From positions 1 through 15,889 of the forward strand of contig CAKUYQ010000043.1 in NCBI GenBank assembly GCA_934717185.1: DNA of 15,889 nucleotides. Reading direction: 5' to 3'. The DNA comes from an uncultured Bacteroidales bacterium. Lineage in GTDB: Bacteria > Bacteroidota > Bacteroidia > Bacteroidales > UBA932. Below are positions 7,409 through 14,251 of the stretch, piece after piece (the first letter of the stretch is position 1; every line of letters starts with the position of its first letter). Under the pieces are notes generated by a model. The model was given only the letters and a program-made list of their open reading frames with translations. It was not told where the DNA came from and did not search any database. The translations under genes were made by a program, and so were the position numbers.

Positions 7409-7491
7409 GCTTTGGCGTTGGCGTTGGCCGTTTTGAAGTAGAGAATGTAGAGAGGGGAAAGAGGGTAAAGAAAGCTAAAGCCAAAGCTAAA
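7409..7491 (+). repeat. Composite intergenic repeat, copy A (between guaB and the lipoprotein gene)
   Basis: Left arm GCTTTGGCGTTGGCGTTGGC (7409-7428, period 6), linker CGTTTTGAA, four 9-bp units GTAGAGAAT, GTAGAGAGG, GGAAAGAGG, GTAAAGAAA (7438-7473), then right arm GCTAAAGCCAAAGCTAAA (7474-7491, period 6). The arms can pair in the plus-strand RNA with G-U wobbles and a few G-A mismatches. Positions 7426-7481 match 12241-12296 at 55 of 56 bases. No T-tract follows, so it is not a classical terminator. It fills nearly all of the 99-bp gap after guaB. Confidence 0.85.
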
Positions 7492-7502
7492 AATAATAGA
7501 GT

Positions 7503-8378
7503 ATGAAACACTTTGGTCTGTTGCCTGTATTTTTAATAATGTCAGTACTTGCATCCTGCACCCTTATAGACAGGTTTGCAGGCAGGGAGGCAATAGCCAA
7601 AGTAGGAGATAAAACTCTGTATAAATCTGAAACAGACAAGATTATACCAAAGGGCATAAGCCCCGAAGATAGTGTTGTATTGGTACGCCGATATATTAAC
7701 TCATGGGCTGTGAAGCAACTCAAGGTCTTAAGGGCAGAGCAGGAGTTGCCAAAGCAGGAGTTGGATGTGGAGAGCCAGTTGGAAGATTACAAAAACCAGC
7801 TGCTTGCATTCAGGTATGAGAACATGTATATAGCCCAAAGGTTAGATACACTTGTATCGGAGAATCAGATGAAGGAGTACTATGAGGAGCATAAAGAGAC
7901 CTTTACTGCCGTAGAGGGTATAATGAAGGGCAGAATGTTAAAGTTAAGCAATAACTCACCCAATCTAAAGGTTATCTCAAAGCAACTTCTAAAGAAAGAA
8001 TCTGTTTCAGAGACCGGAGACGATGATATGGAGGAGTTTGCAAGATCCTCTTCATACGCATACAACAACTATAATAACAGCTGGGTTGGGCTCAATACAG
8101 TGGCTAAGGAGGCAGGAGCAGATTTAGACAAGCTCACAGAATCGTTGTCAAAAGGGTTGATATATAACCAAAAAGATTCTTTATACACCACTATGGTACA
8201 GAGTTTGGAGTTCGTTGCCCCCGGAAAGATAGCTCCATTTGAGTTTTATAAAGAGAAGATCAAAGAGATTATCATAAGCAAGAGAAAGCAGGAGATAGAG
8301 GCAGCTCTGCAGAAAGATATTCTCAACGATGCGTTGAACAGTAAAATTTTTAAAATTATAGATAATGAAGGTAAATAG
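7503..8378 (+). CDS. Lipoprotein, SurA/PrsA-like chaperone without a clear isomerase domain
   Basis: A 291-residue envelope lipoprotein; the signal ends VLASC, giving lipidated C19. AIAKVGDKTLYKSE (about 31-44) matches the start of SurA/PrsA-type chaperone domains, and the rest is helical and charged. A long helical part (about 60-125) and a C-terminal helical region (about 245-285) flank a middle segment that lacks recognisable parvulin motifs (no HILV, no GG, no GFH). It probably acts as a periplasmic chaperone for outer-membrane proteins rather than an active prolyl isomerase. It overlaps the next gene by 14 nt, so the products are probably made together. A possible ribosome binding site AATAGAG precedes the ATG. 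Annotation pipelines would likely call it peptidylprolyl isomerase on weak similarity. Confidence 0.72.
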   Translation: MKHFGLLPVFLIMSVLASCTLIDRFAGREAIAKVGDKTLYKSETDKIIPKGISPEDSVVLVRRYINSWAVKQLKVLRAEQELPKQELDVESQLEDYKNQLLAFRYENMYIAQRLDTLVSENQMKEYYEEHKETFTAVEGIMKGRMLKLSNNSPNLKVISKQLLKKESVSETGDDDMEEFARSSSYAYNNYNNSWVGLNTVAKEAGADLDKLTESLSKGLIYNQKDSLYTTMVQSLEFVAPGKIAPFEFYKEKIKEIIISKRKQEIEAALQKDILNDALNSKIFKIIDNEGK

Positions 8379-9732
8379 ATCTGTTGTCCTTTTTGCGCTC
8401 CTTGTTCAGGTGCTTTTTTGCGGAAGACTGTCTGCTCAAAGATATGACGGACTTATAGACAAATCTGTGGCAGTTGTCGGGAATGAGATAATACAGCTCT
8501 CCACTTTAGAGGCAGAGGTCCAGATGATGATTGCAAACGGATACATGGGGTCTGAGCACAATCTCAGGTGCAATGTCTTGGAAAACCTTATGGTTCAGAA
8601 GCTATACCTTAATCAGGCAAAGTTAGACAGTCTTAGTGCAAAGGAGGAGATGGTGGAGATGATGCTTCAGGAGCGTTTTTCAGATATAACGACTCGTCTT
8701 GGCGGAGAGAGGGCTACAGAGGAGTACTTTAAGAAACCGCTTCACAAACTCAAACAGGAGTGGAGAGATGTTCTTAGGGAGCAGAGCCTCACCCAGCAGA
8801 TGCAGCAGAAAGTGATGCAGGAGGTTGAGAAGATAACCCCGGGCCAGGTGGAGCAGTTCTATAAAAGAACAGACAAAGACAGCCTTCCTATCATATCAAC
8901 AGGCTATAAATTGAGCCAGATTTGTATATATCCCGACAAAAAAGACCCTGTTATGAGGGTGAAGGAGCAGTTGCTCAGTTTTAGAGACAGAATCCTCAAA
9001 GGGGAGAAGTTCTCAACCCTTGCCACCCTGTATTCAGAGGATCCGGGAAGCGCGGTGAGGGGCGGAGAACTAAGAATGGCCTCAAAGAACCTCTACTGGC
9101 CGGCGTTCTCGGATGCTGCAATGGCTCTAAAGCCGGGGCAGATTTCGCAGATAGTTGAGACCCCCGATGGTTTCCATCTTATACAGATGATAGCAAAGGA
9201 GGGGGAGATGTTTAATGCAAGGCATATATTGCTAAAGCCAAGATTCACAGCAGAGGACAGAACCAAAGCCTTTAAGTTGTTAGACAGTCTCAGGCATAAG
9301 ATAATGGTAGACAGCCTTGAATTTGAGACTGCTGCAAGATACTATTCAATGGATATGAAGACGGCGACAAACGGAGGTCAGATGGTAGACCAGTATTCAG
9401 GCTCTATAACCTTTGAGAAAGACCAGCTTCAACCGCAGGACTATGCAGAGCTTAAGAATCTTAAGGAGGGTGAGATATCGGAGCCTTTTGAGACATTGGA
9501 TACAGAGGGAAGAGGCAATACAGTCTATAAGATTATCAGATTGGACAAGATAATCCCGTCTCATACGGCAACTTTTAAAGACGATTACATAATCCTGCAG
9601 AATATTGCAGAACAGCAGCTCCAGAAAGATGCCATTGAAAAATTCATAAAGGATAAGATAAAGGTTACTTATATAAGGATAGACGATCTGTTCAAGAACT
9701 GTCCGTTTGAGAGAGAAGGCTGGATCAAATGA
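8365..9732 (+). CDS. SurA-like periplasmic chaperone with two parvulin domains
   Basis: A 455-residue exported protein with a cleavable signal (likely cut near LSAQ, residues 22-25). It has a SurA-like N-terminal domain (SVAVVGNEIIQLSTLEAEVQMM, about 34-55), and helical residues to about 175. Parvulin repeat 1 (about 181-278) keeps SEDPGSAVRGGELR and PDGFHLIQ but has LSQICIY where active parvulins have RHIL. Parvulin repeat 2 (about 284-395) starts ARHILLKP and keeps NGGQMVD but diverges after it. It likely escorts outer-membrane beta-barrel proteins through the periplasm. It is translationally coupled to both neighbours: 14-nt overlap upstream and ATGA overlap downstream. Of 24 arginine codons I count 22 as AGA/AGG, a useful native reference for hipA. 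Confidence 0.9.
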   Translation: MKVNRSVVLFALLVQVLFCGRLSAQRYDGLIDKSVAVVGNEIIQLSTLEAEVQMMIANGYMGSEHNLRCNVLENLMVQKLYLNQAKLDSLSAKEEMVEMMLQERFSDITTRLGGERATEEYFKKPLHKLKQEWRDVLREQSLTQQMQQKVMQEVEKITPGQVEQFYKRTDKDSLPIISTGYKLSQICIYPDKKDPVMRVKEQLLSFRDRILKGEKFSTLATLYSEDPGSAVRGGELRMASKNLYWPAFSDAAMALKPGQISQIVETPDGFHLIQMIAKEGEMFNARHILLKPRFTAEDRTKAFKLLDSLRHKIMVDSLEFETAARYYSMDMKTATNGGQMVDQYSGSITFEKDQLQPQDYAELKNLKEGEISEPFETLDTEGRGNTVYKIIRLDKIIPSHTATFKDDYIILQNIAEQQLQKDAIEKFIKDKIKVTYIRIDDLFKNCPFEREGWIK

Positions 9733-12218
9733 GAATGAGATTCAAGATAGTTTTGGCGGTAATGTTCTCCTTTGTTGGAGCAATAATCTACGCCGGAGAG
9801 AATTTTACGGTACAAACTTTCGGCAATATGTGCAATGCCGAAAGTTTTGCTGTTTCCGGGGAGCAGCAAAAGGATAATGACTCCCTTGTAACACTTATTC
9901 AGGCAAACTCTGCCAAGCTGGTAGAGATAGATGGCAAACCGTACAGGGAGATTACCGGCGATGCCACATTCCTGCATAACAATACCTACCTCAAATGCGA
10001 TGTTGCCTTATGGGATGTAACAGAGAATATAATAAGGGCATCGGGAAATGTTCAGGTGATTCAGGAGAACACCTTTCTAACAGGCGATAATATAGACTAT
10101 ATTGTAGACTCAAATCTTGCAAAGGTAACCGGAAATCTTGTAGAACTTTATGATAAAGACTATAATATTTTAAGAACCAATGCAATAGATTACTATACAA
10201 AAGACAGTGTGGGGTTCTTTTTTAATGGCGGCGTAATGCAGAGCAGTGATGGAAATATAATGGAGAGCCGAAAAGGGTACTATTTTGGCAAGGAGAAGAG
10301 ATTTTCGTTTCAAGAGGCAGTTGAGGTTTTTGTGGATTCAACATTCATTGTGTCTGATATAATAGACTACTATACAGAGCCGCAGCTTGTAGAGTTTGGC
10401 AAGGCTACAACAGGGTGGAAAGATGAGAATATGCTGTTTGCCAACAGAGGAACATACAACAGAGAAACAACCATTTTTAACCTCACAAAAGATGGATATA
10501 TAATATCTGCAGAGCAGGAGGTGAGAGGAGATGATATTTTATACAACAGAACATCGGGCTATGCAGAGATAAACAGAAACGCTCAAATTACAGATACTGC
10601 CCAGAGAGTGATTATGCTTGGCGACCTTGCAATATTGGAGCGCCAGCCATATACAAATATAATCCTTACAAAGAGACCTGCAATTGCAATGTACTCTGTG
10701 GAGAATGGTAGAAGAGACACACTCTTTATGAGAGCGGATACACTCAAATATTATAAAAAGCCGCTATCTATGGTAGATAGTATCACTGTTGCGGCATCTG
10801 TGGAGAGAAGAAGACTTATAAATTTGGATCCGCTCATAGATATAGATAAACAGGCTGCGCTTATGAATCCTAATAGAAAGAGGGATCATTCGTTAAAGCC
10901 GCCTGTTAAAAAAGAAGATACATCAGCGGGCAGCGGCCTTGAGATTGAGCAGGTAGGTGTTGCAAAAGAGATTGCAGACAGTGCGTCTGTGCAGATTGCA
11001 GATAGTACAGTTTTGCAATCTGCGGATAGCATAAAGATGCTGCCGGGGGGAATACAACAGACGGGATTGAAATTTTCAGATAGCCTTGGTATGCAGCAGC
11101 CGGACAGCCTTAGTGCGTTTACATCAGACAGTTTGAGCGTTGCAGACAGTACGGCAGTAGCAAAAGATACGGCTCTTGTAACATTTGTTGAGGCATACCA
11201 TAAGTTGCGTTTGTATAGAGGGGATATTCAAGCAGTTGCAGATTCGCTTATATACACAAACTTGGATTCTATAGCCCGTTTTTACGTAAAACCAATCTTG
11301 TGGAGCGATACAACCAATCAGGTAACATCAGATTCCATGCAGGTACTTGTTGTAGACAACGCACTTAAGAAGGCAAATTTTCTCTCAAATGCCTTTATAG
11401 CAACACAGGAGGATACGGTACACTATAACCAGATAAAGAGTACCGAGATGATGGCTTACTTTAGCAACAACGATATCTATCGCTTCGATGCCCTTGGCGG
11501 GGTGACATCTGCTTTTTATCTTCAAGAGGATTCTATATTCACCTCCATAAACATGGAGGAGAGCAAGTTAATGACGGCAAGGTTCAAAAACAGGGAGTTG
11601 CAGCATGTGCGTTCAATATCAGATGTAAAGAGCGATGTAAAGCCTCTTTTCAACCTGCCGCTTTCTGAACAGAGACTCAGAGGTTTTGAGTGGTACGATA
11701 CATTAAGACCTAAAAGCAGGGCTGAAATTACAACAAGAGAAATAAAGGGGTCGAACAGAGACTATATAGAGGCTACTCCGTTCCCGGCCTTCAACTATAC
11801 AAAAAAATATTTCAAAGAGCGCAGGGATTCCATCTTTGCATATAAGCACAAGTCAGATTCTCTTATAGTTGCAAAGAGAGCTGCAAAGGAGGCAGCGCGT
11901 TTGAAAAAGCAAGACAGTATAGCAACGGCAGACAGCATAAAGTTGTCTATGGCCGACACATTGAATATCAACGAAAAAATAGAACAGAAAGATACACTTG
12001 TAAACCAGCCTTCTAACAGTAAAGACTCTGTAAGCGTGCAGGTTCTGTCTGAAGCGGACAAGGCAAAAATGACCAAGAGAGAACTTAGGGCATACGAACG
12101 CAAACAGGCAAGGCTTGCCAAGAAGTTGAAGCGGGAGGAGAGAAGGAGACAAAAAGCCATTGCTCGGGAGGAGAGGCGCAGACTTAGGGCTCTCTCCAGA
12201 GAAAAGCGTTGGCGTTAG
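9729..12218 (+). CDS. OstA-like (LptA/LptD N-domain) exported protein with Arg/Lys-rich tail
   Basis: An 829-residue exported protein, signal peptide about residues 1-22. The N-terminal half carries OstA-like beta-jellyroll repeats: REITGDATFLHNNTYLKCD, ASGNVQVIQENTFLTGDNI and KVTGNLVELYD between about 73 and 142, with similar segments to about 330. This is the fold of LptA and the LptD N-domain, which carry lipopolysaccharide across the periplasm. Residues about 410-480 are low complexity, rich in (A)DS repeats (IADSASV, IADSTVL, SADSIKM, VADSTAV). More jellyroll-like sequence follows (about 490-690). The last 50 residues are Lys/Arg-rich helix (KREERRRQKAIAREERRRL). It begins inside the stop of the SurA-like gene (ATGA), so it belongs to the same operon. 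Its stop codon lies in a composite repeat that encodes the final RWR. The LPS role is inferred from fold and context. Confidence 0.85.
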   Translation: MRMRFKIVLAVMFSFVGAIIYAGENFTVQTFGNMCNAESFAVSGEQQKDNDSLVTLIQANSAKLVEIDGKPYREITGDATFLHNNTYLKCDVALWDVTENIIRASGNVQVIQENTFLTGDNIDYIVDSNLAKVTGNLVELYDKDYNILRTNAIDYYTKDSVGFFFNGGVMQSSDGNIMESRKGYYFGKEKRFSFQEAVEVFVDSTFIVSDIIDYYTEPQLVEFGKATTGWKDENMLFANRGTYNRETTIFNLTKDGYIISAEQEVRGDDILYNRTSGYAEINRNAQITDTAQRVIMLGDLAILERQPYTNIILTKRPAIAMYSVENGRRDTLFMRADTLKYYKKPLSMVDSITVAASVERRRLINLDPLIDIDKQAALMNPNRKRDHSLKPPVKKEDTSAGSGLEIEQVGVAKEIADSASVQIADSTVLQSADSIKMLPGGIQQTGLKFSDSLGMQQPDSLSAFTSDSLSVADSTAVAKDTALVTFVEAYHKLRLYRGDIQAVADSLIYTNLDSIARFYVKPILWSDTTNQVTSDSMQVLVVDNALKKANFLSNAFIATQEDTVHYNQIKSTEMMAYFSNNDIYRFDALGGVTSAFYLQEDSIFTSINMEESKLMTARFKNRELQHVRSISDVKSDVKPLFNLPLSEQRLRGFEWYDTLRPKSRAEITTREIKGSNRDYIEATPFPAFNYTKKYFKERRDSIFAYKHKSDSLIVAKRAAKEAARLKKQDSIATADSIKLSMADTLNINEKIEQKDTLVNQPSNSKDSVSVQVLSEADKAKMTKRELRAYERKQARLAKKLKREERRRQKAIAREERRRLRALSREKRWR

Positions 12219-12319
12219 CGTTGGCGTTGGCATTAGCTTTGGCCGTTTTGAAGTAGAGAATGTAGAGAGAGGAAAGAGGGTAAAGAAAGCTAAAGCAAAT
12301 GCCAAAGCTAAGGCAAATA
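12205..12319 (+). repeat. Composite intergenic repeat, copy B (overlaps the ostA stop codon)
   Basis: The period-6 left arm runs from about 12205 to 12243 (AGCGTTGGCGTTAGCGTTGG and on) and is longer than in copy A. Four 9-bp units follow at 12253-12288 (GTAGAGAAT, GTAGAGAGA, GGAAAGAGG, GTAAAGAAA), and the right arm GCTAAAGCAAATGCCAAAGC and on runs from 12289 to about 12319. The core at 12241-12296 differs from copy A by one base, although the copies are 4.8 kb apart. The left arm starts inside the ostA reading frame. Confidence 0.85.
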
Positions 12320-12340
12320 AATAGCTATGAATTTAAAATA

Positions 12341-12526
12341 ATTAGAAATAGTTATGAACGACCTGTCAATCAACGGAAGAGCGGTTGCCGAAAACAGCTT
12401 ATAGGAAACGGCGTCTGTTGAAGGACCGTTAGGATGCAGAGCAGACTAAAAGGGACGACTTAGCCGTTTCAAGCTGATTGAAGGCAATAGCAGTTGATTG
12501 GCACGGAGCGAAAAACTGTTTCTAAT
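12341..12526 (+). ncRNA. Candidate structured RNA, long rod of six helices, family unknown
   Basis: The 186 nt fold as one nested rod. P1: 12341-12353 with 12514-12526 (13 bp). P2: 12364-12374 with 12493-12503 (11 bp). P3: 12381-12389 with 12483-12491 (8 of 9). P4: 12395-12400 with 12471-12476 (6 bp). P5: 12405-12412 with 12463-12470 (8 bp, perfect). P6: 12413-12417 with 12442-12446 (5 bp). P1 and P2 are separated by a symmetric 10 x 10 internal loop. The wobble positions (12349/12518, 12366/12501, 12488/12384) are all G-U on the plus strand and would be A-C on the minus strand, so plus-strand RNA is favoured. No open frame, no TAnnTTTG promoter and no T-tract are visible, so it may be processed from a longer transcript. 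Size and rod shape recall 6S RNA, but I see no diagnostic sequence. Confidence 0.6.
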
Positions 12527-12531
12527 CATGA

Positions 12532-12579
12532 GTAAAGAGAGTAAAGAAAGTATAGAAAGCTAAAGCTGATAAACTGACT
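12532..12579 (+). repeat. Composite intergenic repeat, copy C (right half only)
   Basis: Units GTAAAGAGA, GTAAAGAAA, GTATAGAAA (12532-12558) are followed by GCTAAAGC (12559-12566) and TGATAAACTGACTATAAAC. The 17 bases AAGCTGATAAACTGACT at 12563-12579 are identical to the minus-strand sequence at 1786-1802 in copy D. There is no left arm. It lies 6 nt after the structured RNA and 10 nt before the end of the beta-lactamase-fold gene on the other strand. Confidence 0.7.
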
Positions 12580-12588
12580 ATAAACTTT

Positions 12589-13995
12589 TTAGATTACATC
12601 CAAAAGAATGGTGTATAATGCGTCATCAAAACCGTCTTTGTAACTTCTTGAATTGCATAAAATAACAGCGTTTTTTCCGTTATTGCCCCTTACCCATAAG
12701 ACACCTGTGCCGGCAAGATTGCCGCTGTGGTACGATGCCCAATGATTATTCCCCGGATAGTTTACCCTCCATCCTTTGGCATATCTCGAGTACGCTGCAG
12801 ATGGGGTATACATAAGATCCAAGGTTTCTTTCTTTAATATGTCGGGAACTTTAGTACCGTAATCTACACCGCACATCAGCTTCATAAGATCTATCCCCGA
12901 TGCAATAAGCCCACCGGCTGCGGCAATTACCTGCATATCATTACCATATCCGTTTGTGCCGTCTTGAGAGTAATAGACAACCTCATCTGCTCTTTTGCCG
13001 GCTCTGTCGCCCCCTACGTGAATGTTAGTAATGCCAAGAGGTGCATGAATTTTCTCTTTAAGGAATAGTTCGTATTGTTGTCCTGAGATCTTCTCTATTA
13101 CCTTTCCTAAAATACCGAATCCCAAATTGTAATATGAGTACTTGGTGCCTGGCTGGTATGTCTGTTTTACATTGCCTATCACATATTTGATTCTCTCGTT
13201 CAAGCTCTTGCCGTAAAATCTTGAATCGCTTGTGAACATTGGATCCGGGTCTGATGTCCAACCCGATGTGTGCTCCAACAGGTCTTGAATTGTTACTCTG
13301 TCTGCTCCCGATACGTAAGGGCCGGGGAACTCATCCTTTAAGATACCGTTGTCTCCAAATACTTTGTCTGTTATTGACAGTTTGCCATCTTCAATCAATT
13401 TCATTACGCACATTGAGGTCTGGCTCTTGGACATACTGGCCAATCTGAAAAGATGGGATGGTTGCGTTCTTACCCTGTTTTCAACATCGGCATAGCCGTA
13501 TCCTGCAGAGTACGACAACTCCTCGTTTTCTGTTATGCAGAGGCTGACTCCCGGAATGGAGTAATCCTTCATAAGCTGGTAAACGGAGTGGTCTATCCTT
13601 GTATCTCCCTCCCTTACAAGAAGGGTGTATTCGGTGGTGGTGCCGTCGGGGGCAACAGATATTACAGATGAGTTGTCGGGAAGCGTAGTCTCATCTATCC
13701 CGGATAAAATCTCTCTTTGCCCTATAACCAAATGGCTGCCGTTGCCATTGTTGTAGGTTGGTACGAATTTTAACGTGCCCTGCCCTTGCGGAACGGTAAG
13801 ATAGATTATGTTTCCACATATGACGCCATAACAGGACTGTTTGAGCTGTGGGTTGTTTGACATCTGTATGTCAAAGGATTTTAAAATGTTGTCCGAAGAG
13901 AGCGGTTCCTCCTCTTTTTTAGAACAGCTTACAATAATCAATGCCGCAGTAAATGTTGCAACTGCAATTTTAAATAGGTTAAGAATACTTTTCAT
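12589..13995 (-). CDS. Lipoprotein serine hydrolase, class C beta-lactamase/PBP fold, with N-terminal Ig-like domain
   Basis: A 468-residue lipoprotein; the signal ends IIVSC, giving lipidated C24. Residues about 33-130 (SSDNILKSFDI through GTTTEYTLLV) look like an Ig-like/DUF5018-type beta domain seen in Bacteroides surface proteins. The catalytic domain (about 133-468) is the serine beta-lactamase-like fold: nucleophile S187 and base K190 in SMSK, Y288-x-N290 in YSYYN, and HSG at 423-425 in place of KTG. LLEHTSGW (239-246) is another family mark. HSG is typical of D-aminopeptidases, esterases and peptidoglycan peptidases of this fold, so beta-lactam resistance should not be assumed. The charged residues after the lipid cysteine (KKEEE) are compatible with surface export. 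Its upstream region has a weak TATCTTTA box (14018-14025, minus strand). Confidence 0.88.
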   Translation of the reverse strand: MKSILNLFKIAVATFTAALIIVSCSKKEEEPLSSDNILKSFDIQMSNNPQLKQSCYGVICGNIIYLTVPQGQGTLKFVPTYNNGNGSHLVIGQREILSGIDETTLPDNSSVISVAPDGTTTEYTLLVREGDTRIDHSVYQLMKDYSIPGVSLCITENEELSYSAGYGYADVENRVRTQPSHLFRLASMSKSQTSMCVMKLIEDGKLSITDKVFGDNGILKDEFPGPYVSGADRVTIQDLLEHTSGWTSDPDPMFTSDSRFYGKSLNERIKYVIGNVKQTYQPGTKYSYYNLGFGILGKVIEKISGQQYELFLKEKIHAPLGITNIHVGGDRAGKRADEVVYYSQDGTNGYGNDMQVIAAAGGLIASGIDLMKLMCGVDYGTKVPDILKKETLDLMYTPSAAYSRYAKGWRVNYPGNNHWASYHSGNLAGTGVLWVRGNNGKNAVILCNSRSYKDGFDDALYTILLDVI

Positions 13996-14171
13996 AGTTT
14001 ATTCAATTGTTGATGTAAAGATAATTATATTTTAATATATGGTAAATTTTTTATTGTTTTCCTTAGTAGGCGTTAAAAAATAAGTTGGTAAAGATTTAGC
14101 AGTATTTTTGAGGATAGATCTCTTTTTGAAGAGGGTTATTTTTTAAAGATTACTTAATTGGTTTGTTTTTG

Positions 14172-14202
14172 TTTGAAACTGTTTTAAAAATATCTATTTT
14201 TG
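14172..14202 (+). promoter_or_regulatory. Canonical Bacteroidetes promoter for hutH (TTTG-N19-TATTTTTG)
   Basis: TTTG at 14172-14175 and TATTTTTG at 14195-14202 are separated by exactly 19 nt, matching the -33/-7 consensus of the Bacteroidetes primary sigma factor. Transcription would start near 14209, leaving a leader of about 43 nt before the ATG at 14252. It is the best promoter in the window. The 256-bp gap it lies in otherwise holds only AT-rich sequence, with a weak hairpin (CTCTT/AAGAG, about 14120-14133). Confidence 0.75.
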
Positions 14203-14251
14203 TTACATAAATCAGAATAAAAAAATTACACGCTTTAAAATAATTAAATTT

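Noticed and set aside
7409..7491. Ordinary rho-independent terminator
   Set aside because: The hairpin arms are long and A/G-rich with mismatches, and no T-tract follows the right arm on the plus strand. Termination remains possible, but not by the standard signal.
12341..12526. Naming the structured RNA as 6S, SRP, tmRNA, RNase P or a riboswitch
   Set aside because: I looked for conserved blocks of these families (GGAAG-type SRP loop, RNase P GAGGAAAGUC, TPP CUGAGA and others) and found no convincing match. Only shape and size recall 6S.
12589..13995. Antibiotic resistance gene
   Set aside because: The HSG third motif and Ig-like front domain make a class C resistance enzyme unlikely without biochemical data.
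1389..14083. GCGTTAAAAAATAA shared between the minus strand near 1390-1403 and the plus strand at 14070-14083
   Set aside because: Fourteen AT-rich bases without matching flanks may be chance.
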